Below, one piece after another: positions 15,361 through 22,802 of a stretch of DNA of 24,071 nucleotides. Origin of the DNA: Anaerolineae bacterium (GTDB lineage: Bacteria; Chloroflexota; Anaerolineae; Anaerolineales; Villigracilaceae); contig JAFLCF010000049.1 in NCBI GenBank assembly GCA_017303735.1, positions 1-24,071 of the forward strand, in the 5' to 3' direction. The first letter of the stretch is position 1. Each line of letters opens with the position of its first letter. Under the pieces are notes generated by a model. That model was not told the DNA's origin, ran no database searches, and worked only from the letters and a program-made list of their open reading frames with translations. Made by a program: the position numbers and the translations under genes.

Positions 15361-16725
15361 ATGAAAATTACGGCTGTTCTCCTTGCCGCAGGGCAGGGCA
15401 CACGTATGAAATCTTCCCTGCCGAAGGTGTTGCATCCGGTGGCTGGGAAACCCATGATCTGGCATGCATTACGTGCCATTCAAGCATCGACAACTGAAAA
15501 GCCTATCGTGGTTGTGGGGCATGGCGCAGAAGAGGTGACCAAGTATCTTGGCGATTCTGCACAGACCGTTTTGCAGTCACCGCAATTGGGAACTGGGCAT
15601 GCTGTGATGCAGGCAGAGGCATTACTCAAGGGGAAAACGGATCTGGTTGTTGTGTGCTATGCAGATATGCCTCTTCTGCGTGGTGAGACTCTCCAAAAAT
15701 TGGTGGATACTCAAAAGCAAAACTCAGGTCCACTTTCGATGCTGACGGTGATTGCAGACGACCCTCGTGGGTTTGGACGCATCATCCGCAAGGAAGATGG
15801 AACGGTAACTGCCATCGTGGAAGAATATGTTGCGACGCCAGACCAGTTACAGGTCAAAGAATTGAACGTGGGCGGGTATTGCTTCGACGCCAACTGGTTG
15901 TGGGATGCCCTGTCCCGCATCCCCAAAAATCCCAAGAAGGGTGAATATTATCTAACCGATATCGTTGAGCTTGCATCCAAAGACGGATTGTCGGTACATG
16001 CCACTCTTATGGATGACCTCGAAGAGACCATTGGTGTTAATACCCGCGTGCATCTCTCTGAAGTGGAAGCTGCAATGCGCAGACGTATCAATGAGACACA
16101 CATGCTGAATGGCGTGACGATGATCGACCCCACCTCTGCATATATCGAAGCTGACGTGAAGATCGGCAAAGATACGGTTGTGATGCCCAATACTTTTATC
16201 TACGGAAAAACAGAGATCGGCGAAGGGAATGTGATCGGTCCAAATACGATTGTCCGTGATACAAAGATCGGAGATGGTTGTAAGATCCTTTCTTCGTCAC
16301 TTGAAGGGGCTGTGCTCGAAAATGATGTGGATATGGGACCTTTTGCGCGGCTAAGAAAAGGAGCGCACCTGGGCAACCATGTTCATATGGGAAATTTTGG
16401 TGAAGTCAAAGATTCATACCTTGCCGATGGTGTGAAGATGGGGCACTTCTCTTATATTGGTAATGCACAGATCGGTGCAAACACAAATATTGGGGCTGGA
16501 ACGATAACCTGTAATTATGATGGCGAGAAAAAGCACGCTACAGAAATTGGTGAGGACGTATTTATTGGCTCAGATACGATGCTGGTAGCCCCTGTAAAAC
16601 TTGGAGATGGCGCTCGAACAGGGGCAGGAGCTATCGTGACGAAAAATGTTCCGGAAGATACGCTGGTGGTCGGTATGCCTGCTAGGGCGATCCGAAAACT
16701 TGAGCGAAAACCCAAAAAGAAATAA
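15361..16725 (+). CDS. glmU: Bifunctional UDP-GlcNAc pyrophosphorylase/GlcN-1-P acetyltransferase
   Basis: A 454-residue GlmU, making UDP-N-acetylglucosamine for peptidoglycan or envelope glycans in the cytosol. The N-terminal uridylyltransferase shows LAAGQGTRM (8-16) with the substrate Lys22, followed by the YADMPLL metal site. The C-terminal half is the left-handed beta helix of hexapeptide repeats with GNFGEVKDS and the segment GAGTITCNYDGEKKHAT that binds acetyl-CoA and substrate. Length is typical (about 450-460). ATG at 15361 with AGGTGA upstream. The gene opens a tight operon with cdd and recO. Confidence 0.97.
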   Translation: MKITAVLLAAGQGTRMKSSLPKVLHPVAGKPMIWHALRAIQASTTEKPIVVVGHGAEEVTKYLGDSAQTVLQSPQLGTGHAVMQAEALLKGKTDLVVVCYADMPLLRGETLQKLVDTQKQNSGPLSMLTVIADDPRGFGRIIRKEDGTVTAIVEEYVATPDQLQVKELNVGGYCFDANWLWDALSRIPKNPKKGEYYLTDIVELASKDGLSVHATLMDDLEETIGVNTRVHLSEVEAAMRRRINETHMLNGVTMIDPTSAYIEADVKIGKDTVVMPNTFIYGKTEIGEGNVIGPNTIVRDTKIGDGCKILSSSLEGAVLENDVDMGPFARLRKGAHLGNHVHMGNFGEVKDSYLADGVKMGHFSYIGNAQIGANTNIGAGTITCNYDGEKKHATEIGEDVFIGSDTMLVAPVKLGDGARTGAGAIVTKNVPEDTLVVGMPARAIRKLERKPKKK

Positions 16726-16737
16726 ATAGGTTTTACT

Positions 16738-17157
16738 ATGTCCCTAACAAATGAAGAGAAAAAATCCCTGATCGACCTTGCAAATGAAGCGCGCCGCCGG
16801 GCATATGTTCCTTATTCAAATTATCCTGTCGGGGCAGCGTTGCGGACGAAAAGTGGGCGCATCTATACCGGTGTGAATGTTGAAAATGCCGCGTATCCGC
16901 AGACCATGTGTGCTGAGCGGGTTGCCATTTTCAAGGCAGTGTCTGAAGGGGAGCAGGAGTTTGAGGTGATCGCGGTGGTTACCAATAATGGCGGCTCTCC
17001 ATGCGGCGGATGCAGACAGGTAATGGCAGAATTTGGTTTGAATGCGGTTGTTCTGTTCGGAAATGGGGCGGGTGAGTTGGTTAAAGAAACCACCGTTAAC
17101 CAACTTCTCCCCGAAGCGTTTACGCCAAAACATTTGGTGATTGATAATAATCAATAA
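16738..17157 (+). CDS. cdd: Cytidine deaminase
   Basis: A 139-residue homotetrameric-type cytidine deaminase of the pyrimidine salvage pathway, turning cytidine and deoxycytidine into uridine forms. The zinc site is C58 in MCAERVA with catalytic Glu60, and PCGGC with C89 and C92. The N-terminal substrate segment RRRAYVPYSNYPVGAAL and the GVNVENAAYPQT loop are typical of this enzyme. It starts 12 nt after glmU and ends 18 nt before recO. The ribosome binding site is weak (AATAGG), suggesting coupling. Confidence 0.96.
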   Translation: MSLTNEEKKSLIDLANEARRRAYVPYSNYPVGAALRTKSGRIYTGVNVENAAYPQTMCAERVAIFKAVSEGEQEFEVIAVVTNNGGSPCGGCRQVMAEFGLNAVVLFGNGAGELVKETTVNQLLPEAFTPKHLVIDNNQ

Positions 17158-17175
17158 CTATTCACAACTCACTTC

Positions 17176-17934
17176 ATGACCGACTTCCGTTCTTTTCGTG
17201 CTGCTGCTGTTGTCCTTCGTCATGCCGATTGGGGCGAAGCTGACCGCCTGCTTACCTTGTATACCCGCGACCACGGTATTGTCCGCGCACTTGCCAAGGG
17301 AGCACGCAAGATCACCTCACGAAAGGCGGGTCATTTACAACCTTTTACTCACATTACCGTGCAACTTGCCAAAGGACGTGACTTGCTGATCGTGACACAA
17401 GTTGAAACGGTGAATGCCTTTCTACCTTTGCATGATGACCTGATCAAGACCGGCTTTGCTGCTTATGTCATTGAATTGTTGATGAGATTTTCGTATGAAG
17501 AAGAAGGCGCAAACCCTTCGCTCTTTCGCCTGTTGGTAGAAACGCTCGACCGCTTGGAGAAAGAAACAGATGCATGGGTGCCGATCCGTTACTATGAAAT
17601 GCGCCTGCTGGATGCTGTTGGATTTCGACCGCAGTTGTTTGAATGTGCAAATTGCGGACGTGAAATATTGGCGGAAGATCAATATTTTTCCTTTACAGCG
17701 GGTGGAGCGATCTGTCCGCGTTGTGGGGAAGGGCTGAACAACCTGGCACGAATTTCGCTGGAAACGCTCAAGTATTTGCGGCACTTCCAACGTTCGAGCT
17801 ATAAAGACGCCTCACGCGCCAGACCTGGGCTTGAGGTCCAGAAAGAGGCGGAAACACTCATGCAGGGATATTTCACTTATCTGTTGGAACGTGAATTGAA
17901 TACGCCTGGTTTTCTGAAAAAGGTCAGGCTATAA
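17176..17934 (+). CDS. recO: DNA repair protein RecO
   Basis: A 252-residue RecO, which acts with RecR and RecF to load RecA on SSB-coated DNA and in strand annealing. The N-terminal OB-fold has the usual start RAAAVVLRHADWGEADRLLTL and KGARK. The zinc finger is seen as CANC about residue 157 and CPRC about residue 178. Length is typical. There is no clear Shine-Dalgarno before the ATG at 17176, so expression probably depends on coupling from cdd. In Firmicutes cdd and recO flank era; here era is missing between them. Confidence 0.95.
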   Translation: MTDFRSFRAAAVVLRHADWGEADRLLTLYTRDHGIVRALAKGARKITSRKAGHLQPFTHITVQLAKGRDLLIVTQVETVNAFLPLHDDLIKTGFAAYVIELLMRFSYEEEGANPSLFRLLVETLDRLEKETDAWVPIRYYEMRLLDAVGFRPQLFECANCGREILAEDQYFSFTAGGAICPRCGEGLNNLARISLETLKYLRHFQRSSYKDASRARPGLEVQKEAETLMQGYFTYLLERELNTPGFLKKVRL

Positions 17935-17947
17935 GTAAGTCTACTCA

Positions 17948-17981
17948 AACGGGTCAGTTTATTTACTGGCCCGTTTCTTTT
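17948..17981. terminator. Terminator between recO and the PHP gene
   Basis: AACGGGTCAGT (17948-17958), loop TTTATT, ACTGGCCCGTT (17965-17975), then TCTTTTT. The 11-bp stem with one G-T pair is a good intrinsic terminator for the recO operon. The loop holds the TAA stop of the minus-strand PHP gene, and the right arm plus T-run encode its last residues. Confidence 0.85.
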
Positions 17982-18729
17982 TAAGTTTGATGATGGTGGA
18001 ATTGCTGATCTGTTGGGTATTGATGGGTGTGGATGCTGAACGTGTATCTGAAGCATAGCCAAACCGGCGCATGGTAATTCGGCGCACCCAGCTCAAAACC
18101 GCCCGCGCGGAAGATTCCCCTTCATATGGCAGGGGGGTGGTTGTGTTGTTTTCCAAGGCAGTACGTAAGTCTCTTGCGGTGATGCCCGGAAAACTTGTGC
18201 GCCCGGCTCCTATCGCCCAATAAATATGCGCATCGCTCGAAGCGATCTTTGCCAATGGCAGGTAGACGGAAAGCTTTTGAACAACCCGGTCGAAGTTTTG
18301 CGTGCCCATATTGTGTGTTTCAATCCCTCTCAAAATACCCCTTACACGCGGATCGGTGAGTGCGCCAAGCACGGCTTCCATGGAGAGGCTGTGCGGCAGG
18401 TTATTGAAGGGATGTGGGGCAATCGCAATGCTGCCCTGCATGCCAATATTAATCAGCGTATCGTTCATGCTCATGCCTGCAGGCGGCTGTTTGTTGATGA
18501 ACAATGCTACCAAATGCCCATCCTGCGTACTAACTTCAACGCCAGGGACGACTTCAATGCCGTATTGCGGCGCGAGTTGCTGCGCTTCAAGTGAACCGCG
18601 AAATTCATCATGGTCGGTAATGGCAATGACATTAAGCCCGACATCTGCCGCTTGTTTTAAGATGGCTCGTACTGTGGTGGTTGCATCGAGTGAGTAAATG
18701 GAGTGGATATGGAGGTCTGCGGTGCCCAT
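17959..18729 (-). CDS. PHP-domain metal-dependent phosphoesterase
   Basis: A 256-residue protein with a full PHP domain: DLHIHS (H7 and H9), TDHDEF (D39 and H40), Glu65 in PGVEVST, H106 in APHPF, a late Glu137-His139 and DAH (D166 and H168). These residues bind a trinuclear metal centre in enzymes such as histidinol phosphatase and the 3',5'-nucleoside bisphosphatase RnAm (YciV). The resemblance to YciV-type proteins is good, so an RNA or nucleotide phosphatase is likely. The end KLKKKRASK is basic and is encoded inside the recO terminator. The ribosome binding site is weak (AAGAAAG). It converges on recO, and is monocistronic. Confidence 0.9.
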   Translation of the reverse strand: MGTADLHIHSIYSLDATTTVRAILKQAADVGLNVIAITDHDEFRGSLEAQQLAPQYGIEVVPGVEVSTQDGHLVALFINKQPPAGMSMNDTLINIGMQGSIAIAPHPFNNLPHSLSMEAVLGALTDPRVRGILRGIETHNMGTQNFDRVVQKLSVYLPLAKIASSDAHIYWAIGAGRTSFPGITARDLRTALENNTTTPLPYEGESSARAVLSWVRRITMRRFGYASDTRSASTPINTQQISNSTIIKLKKKRASK

Positions 18730-18884
18730 TTGCTTTACTTTCTTTTTTATCCCTGAGAATAATACACATTCTTTTACCCCAGATTGGATTAAATGTCTAC
18801 GCTAGTTTAAAAGAAGACTTATCTCTTTTCGCTTCTCTTCGCGCGGATACCTGACTCTGCAAGTTAGAATTTTCTTCGCTGGTA
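18730..18884. other. Intergenic stretch upstream of the PHP gene
   Basis: A possible minus-strand -10 TATTAT lies about 18755-18760, giving a leader of about 20-25 nt to the PHP ATG. Nothing else could be recognised: no open frame, strong repeat or RNA gene. Confidence 0.4.
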
Positions 18885-18916
18885 ATAAAAAACTCGAAGC
18901 GGATCAGCTTCGAGTT
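18885..18916 (-). terminator. Terminator of the MFS operon
   Basis: On the minus strand AACTCGAAGC, loop TGATCC, GCTTCGAGTT, then TTTT and ATTACC. The 10-bp perfect stem with a T-tract lies 29 nt past the transporter stop. Confidence 0.88.
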
Positions 18917-18944
18917 CGAAGGGAAATGGCTGATTCTTTATACT

Positions 18945-20231
18945 CTAATCGGCAGCCGCTGGGGTTTGGATGGGCTCGATCGTTCGTCTCCAAAAGAATG
19001 ACCAGTACATGAAGACAGAGATCGTATAAAGCGTGATCGTTCCCACAAATGCAGGACCAAACCCGTATTTAACTTGCAGCCATCCGCTGATAGTGGGGCT
19101 GAATGCCCAGCCGAAATTCCATGCCATGCTGGTTAAGCTGGCTACCGTGGCGCGCCCTGACGGGTCGACATGTTCCATTACAAATGCCTGGTAGACCGGG
19201 CTGCTCATGTTCATCAGCGCGAGACGGATGTAATAACTGGCAGCGCCCACCCAAAAGATCGGGGAAAAACCAAGCAGTATCAGGAAAGGAATCGAGAGAG
19301 CTTGTGTGATCACAACCAGCTGGATCTTGCCAGTGCGATCTGCAAGCGGGGGGGCGATCAGAAGCCCGATGCCCATTGCCAACGAGCCCCAGGCAAATAA
19401 GGTGCCAATAACGGGGTCGGGTTGGTGATGGACGACCCGGAAGAAAACGTTCATGAATGGCATGATCAGCCCTGCACCAAGGGAAGTAAGCAGCATAGGC
19501 AGGACGAATTTGGTGAGCAAGCCTGGGTGACTTGACGCGTACTGGAAAGGTGCAAACACAGCCCGCTGACTGCGCGTAATATTCGGTGTTTTGATGAACA
19601 AAAGCGGCACAATGGCAATGACCGCGCCAATGCCTGCAATAAAAATGGAATTGCCATAAGCGATGCTGCTGGTAGCAGAAACGTTCTGCGTCTGACCGAT
19701 CCAGGTGGGTAGGTAGCCGCCGATCCAGTTGCCGACGGATGCCATCGTCATTGTCAGTCCCTGACCGAAACTGAAGAGGTAGGTGCGTTCCTTCTCATCG
19801 CTGTTTTCCATCAGGAAGGGCGACATGGTCACACCTGCCAGGCTTTGCGCCAGACCAGAGAGGGCATTCATGATGTAAAAGATTTCTTCCGTTTGCCAGA
19901 GTGACATGGCGATCACAGAGGTTGCCAATAATGCACTGGAGATGATGAGTGAGTTTTTACGTCCGATCGTATCTGCGAGGTAGCCCATGGGCAGGGCGGC
20001 GATCAGAGCGACAAAACTGCTGGCGGTGATGAGGCTGCCGAGCAGAGCTTCGTCGAAGCCGAGGCTGAGAGCGTAGAAATTGAAGATGAGGCGGAAGATG
20101 CCCATCACCGAGCCGGTGATGATGACATTAAAAAGATATAACCGCGCATTCGGTTTGAATGCGCGGATGTGGGAGCTGTATTCTCCCAGAATGCGGAATG
20201 GGTTGGGGGATGAGTTATTTTGGGCGTTCAT
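18945..20231 (-). CDS. MFS transporter
   Basis: A 428-residue major facilitator superfamily transporter with about 12 membrane helices. Motif A is visible in the loop between helices 2 and 3 as GYLADTIGRKNS, and a second copy-like motif PPLADRTGKIQL follows in the C-terminal half. The pattern fits drug or metabolite efflux pumps of the MFS_1 group, but the substrate cannot be told. Its ATG overlaps the TGA of the regulator gene by 4 nt (ATGA), so regulator and pump are made together. This arrangement suggests the regulator senses the exported compound. Confidence 0.93.
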   Translation of the reverse strand: MNAQNNSSPNPFRILGEYSSHIRAFKPNARLYLFNVIITGSVMGIFRLIFNFYALSLGFDEALLGSLITASSFVALIAALPMGYLADTIGRKNSLIISSALLATSVIAMSLWQTEEIFYIMNALSGLAQSLAGVTMSPFLMENSDEKERTYLFSFGQGLTMTMASVGNWIGGYLPTWIGQTQNVSATSSIAYGNSIFIAGIGAVIAIVPLLFIKTPNITRSQRAVFAPFQYASSHPGLLTKFVLPMLLTSLGAGLIMPFMNVFFRVVHHQPDPVIGTLFAWGSLAMGIGLLIAPPLADRTGKIQLVVITQALSIPFLILLGFSPIFWVGAASYYIRLALMNMSSPVYQAFVMEHVDPSGRATVASLTSMAWNFGWAFSPTISGWLQVKYGFGPAFVGTITLYTISVFMYWSFFWRRTIEPIQTPAAAD

Positions 20232-21337
20232 GCGATTTGTTTAGTTTGTTCACCTTGTAGGAAGGCATTCAGGTTTTCATAGACTGCGTTGAGCGCTTGT
20301 TTGCGGATGGTGTAACGGTTTTCTTCATGCATCAGCGAAAGCTCCACCAGCCCGGCAAGGCGCAGTTCTTTGAGGTGATGAGTCACTGTGGGTGGGCGCA
20401 GTTGAAGCTTGCGTGCGATTTCTGATGGCGTGAGGCTTTCATTGGTGAGGTAGCGCAAAATTTTCAATCGGGTGGGGTCGGCAAGGGCTTTGAGCGAACG
20501 GACGAGCGCATCGGGTACGATCTCGCCGGGAACGACAGACATATCTGCTGGGCGCGCGCCAAATGTGAGGAGCATGGTATTCGCATCGTATTTTTCGAAG
20601 AAGACCAGAGGCGTTGTCCAAAAGGCTGGGGCGATGATGAAGTTTGCGGCGTTGAATTCATCGCCAAGTTGGAGCCCCTGCGAAAGCTCTGTGAATAGCT
20701 CTTCAAAGCTGACAGTGGCGGCAAGTGCCTGGGCACGTTCCAACCCAGCCCGAAGTGCGGGTTCGATGCGTTTTTCTTCCTCCTCAAAAAATGCCTGATA
20801 GTAGGACTGAAGGGCTGTTAGAAATGCATCACCAAGGTCAGAGGGTCGGCTCCACCACTCCAAGACAGACTCGGCGGCTTCGCGTTTGAAGTTGCCATGT
20901 TTTTTTGTAAATATCTTATGAAAGAAGTCAACATCAGCAGAGGTCCACTTTCCTTCTGCGGCAATGCGCAAAAGGGTGGTTTTGTAACCTTTGTGTTTTT
21001 CCTCTTCTTCAGGGTTGTTACCTTCGTAAGGGTCTTCTGTACGGTACAGTTCGATCATACGGCGTGCAGGTGGAATTTGCTTGAGTGCCCACAACGCACT
21101 AATGGCGTCTTTAGGAGCAGGCAGGCTGTGTATCCATTTGAGCGGAACGCCAAGGATGGGGTACAACTCCTCCAACAGTTTTCGTTCTGCCACTGGGATG
21201 CGTGCCCGGACACTGGCAGCATAGGATGGGCGGATGCCGAAATATTCCGGCTCAAGCAGCACATGCAAACTGATGAACAATTCGTAGGCTGTGCCAAAAT
21301 CCCAAACGATGGAAGGGGAGGAGTTGTGACTTGTCAT
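20228..21337 (-). CDS. Large ArsR-like winged-helix transcriptional regulator
   Basis: A 369-residue protein with an ArsR-type winged-helix domain at its C-terminus (about residues 278-345). The pattern is SLKALADPTRLKILRYL, then LTPSEIARKLQ, recognition helix RPPTVTHHLKELRLAG and wing VELSLMHEENRYTI. The N-terminal 275 residues are mostly helical and acidic and carry no recognised motif; they may sense a ligand or protein. Classical ArsR proteins have about 100 residues, so this is a two-part regulator similar in layout to others in Chloroflexota and Firmicutes. No cysteine metal site (CxC) is seen in the DNA-binding part. It probably represses its own promoter at 21611-21677. Confidence 0.85.
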   Translation of the reverse strand: MTSHNSSPSIVWDFGTAYELFISLHVLLEPEYFGIRPSYAASVRARIPVAERKLLEELYPILGVPLKWIHSLPAPKDAISALWALKQIPPARRMIELYRTEDPYEGNNPEEEEKHKGYKTTLLRIAAEGKWTSADVDFFHKIFTKKHGNFKREAAESVLEWWSRPSDLGDAFLTALQSYYQAFFEEEEKRIEPALRAGLERAQALAATVSFEELFTELSQGLQLGDEFNAANFIIAPAFWTTPLVFFEKYDANTMLLTFGARPADMSVVPGEIVPDALVRSLKALADPTRLKILRYLTNESLTPSEIARKLQLRPPTVTHHLKELRLAGLVELSLMHEENRYTIRKQALNAVYENLNAFLQGEQTKQIA

Positions 21338-21351
21338 GATCGGTTATGAAG

Positions 21352-21582
21352 TTAGCGATTCCTTTTCAATTTTTTACCAATGGAGATCAACGTTTCACTG
21401 GTGGATCTGTCGATACTTTCATTGAATGGCGGCACATGTTTGAACAGGTTGCCGAGCGTGATCAAGGCTTGCCCGGTTTGGCGGGTGAAAATGTTGCGGG
21501 CTGTCGCTTCTGCTGATGGGGCATCGGAAGCGACCATCGTTTCTTGTTTTTCCAATGGTTCATCAAGCGTCGTTATCGACAT
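21352..21582 (-). CDS. Small protein of unknown function leading the regulator operon
   Basis: A 76-residue protein, the first gene after the regulated promoter. It starts at ATG 21582 with AGGAGAGAGAGG upstream, a good ribosome binding site, and stops 14 nt before the regulator gene. The N-terminal third is acidic and disordered-looking (TTLDEPLEKQETMVASDA). The rest is amphipathic helix (FTRQTGQALITLGNLF, then ETLISIGKKLKRNR) with a basic end. No family recognised. It could be a small partner of the regulator or transporter. Confidence 0.75.
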   Translation of the reverse strand: MSITTLDEPLEKQETMVASDAPSAEATARNIFTRQTGQALITLGNLFKHVPPFNESIDRSTSETLISIGKKLKRNR

Positions 21583-21610
21583 GGCATCCTCTCTCTCCTA
21601 AAGGGGGGCG

Positions 21611-21677
21611 GTTAGGTAAATACCTGTGTTAGGCAAACGTCTAATTAGATAATAGCCTAACTTAGACGGCTTGTCAA
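21611..21677 (-). promoter_or_regulatory. Promoter with clustered operator dyads
   Basis: On the minus strand TTGACA (21677-21672), 17-nt spacer, TATTAT (21654-21649). Dyads built from CTAA/TTAG cover it: CTAACTTAG (21657-21665) in the spacer, TCTAATTAGA (21640-21649) over the start point, GTTAGGC with GCCTAAC (21628-21634 and 21655-21661), and GTTAGGT plus AGGTAAATACCT (21611-21625) downstream. Several related half-sites in one promoter suggest cooperative binding by a dimeric repressor, most simply the ArsR-like protein encoded in the operon. Confidence 0.75.
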
Positions 21678-21884
21678 GCATGGAATGAGCGAAAATCACC
21701 TTTTTTTGCGAATTTCTGCCAATATTTCTTCAAATAGGAGATTAGGGGCACTCCTTACTGAGAGGAAATTTGGGCGGCAGGGTTATTATCTATGCACGAT
21801 TTCCATATTTCTATTGAAAATGGATCGCTGACGACAGACCGTAGTCAACAGTCATGATAAAACCTAAGCCATATCCCTGAAAGG
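21678..21884. other. Non-coding stretch before the coiled-coil membrane protein
   Basis: It separates the divergent regulator operon from the plus-strand genes. A weak TATTAT near 21785 is the only promoter-like element seen on the plus strand. No open frame or RNA gene was recognised. Confidence 0.4.
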
Positions 21885-21893
21885 ATGGTATCA

Positions 21894-22724
21894 ATGAAAC
21901 GAAAAATCGCAGCAGGTATTTTGATCGGACTCGGTTCTTTGATCTTTCTGGCGAGCCTGGTTGGGATGGTTTTAGCCTGGGTATACAACGAGCCGTTGAC
22001 CCTTGAAGCCACAACCCGCTTGGAAGAAGTAGAGACGCAACTATCTCAGATCCAGATCGACTTACGCAAAGCGAAGTCTGAGGTGGAGCGTGCCTTGCGC
22101 ATTATTCAATCTGCCGAAGATGCTTTGCTCTCGCTGACCCAGCAAACAGCCGATGCAAAAGAAGTCCTGGAGCAGGTCAACCAAACTCTGGATGATGAAC
22201 TGATCCCCGGGTTGGATAGTACACGCACCCGCATCAGCGAAGTTCGCACCGTGTTGGAAGATCTGCGCGGCTCGCTGGAACAGTTGAATTCGCTGCCTTT
22301 CATTGAATTGAATGTCCCCGGTGATGAATTGCTATCCAATCTTATTTCCGAGGTCGATTCGCTGGATTCGGAGATCGCCAATGTGCAAGACCTTGCCCAA
22401 CGTGCCTCGGTCTTCATCAGTGACACATCCTATTTGCTGGGCGGTGATTTCCAATCGACCAAAAAGAATCTACAAGACCTTTTGGAAGTGCTGGAAGGCT
22501 ACGACGGAAAATTAACCGGCTGGCTAGATCAGGTTGCGATGTTAAAAGAATCAGCCCCGGGCTGGATAGATAACGCCTCCATCTCGCTGACAGTTGTCCT
22601 GTTCTGGTTTGCCTTTTCCCAGCTCGGGCTTATCTTGCATGGACTGAGCATCTGGCACGGAGAGAATCCGCTGGCAGTGTTGAGTAAGCTACGCAAGCCG
22701 ACGGTAGGTGAGACATTGCCTTGA
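21894..22724 (+). CDS. Two-helix membrane protein with coiled-coil middle
   Basis: A 276-residue protein of unknown function. One membrane helix lies near the N-terminus (about residues 6-30, AAGILIGLGSLIFLASLVGM and on) and one near the C-terminus (about 228-250, SISLTVVLFWFAFSQLGL and on). Between them about 190 residues form a long heptad-rich coiled coil (EEVETQLSQIQIDLRKAKSE, SEVRTVLEDLRGSLEQLN, LISEVDSLDSEIANVQDLAQ). The coil is probably outside the cytoplasm. Start at 21894, with AAGGATGG before it; the ATG at 21885 is inside that ribosome binding site. No conserved motif of a known family was recognised. Confidence 0.8.
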   Translation: MKRKIAAGILIGLGSLIFLASLVGMVLAWVYNEPLTLEATTRLEEVETQLSQIQIDLRKAKSEVERALRIIQSAEDALLSLTQQTADAKEVLEQVNQTLDDELIPGLDSTRTRISEVRTVLEDLRGSLEQLNSLPFIELNVPGDELLSNLISEVDSLDSEIANVQDLAQRASVFISDTSYLLGGDFQSTKKNLQDLLEVLEGYDGKLTGWLDQVAMLKESAPGWIDNASISLTVVLFWFAFSQLGLILHGLSIWHGENPLAVLSKLRKPTVGETLP

Positions 22725-22737
22725 AACTATCCAAAAG

Positions 22738-22793
22738 CCAGGTGTTCAGTTGTATAATAAATAAAAAAATCCACATAAAAACTGAACACTTGG
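22738..22793. promoter_or_regulatory. 14-bp inverted repeat around a -10 box
   Basis: CCAGGTGTTCAGTT (22738-22751) and AACTGAACACTTGG (22780-22793) are reverse complements with one mismatch, 28 nt apart. TATAAT lies between them at 22753-22758, giving a start near 22765 and an ATG at 22803. Only the right arm would be transcribed from that start, so this may be an operator for a DNA-binding dimer. Confidence 0.6.
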
Positions 22794-22802
22794 CGGATAG
22801 CA

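Noticed and set aside
15122..15364. An 80-codon plus-strand frame through the tRNA
   Set aside because: It crosses the end of the receiver gene, the complete tRNA and both hairpins, so it cannot be a real protein.
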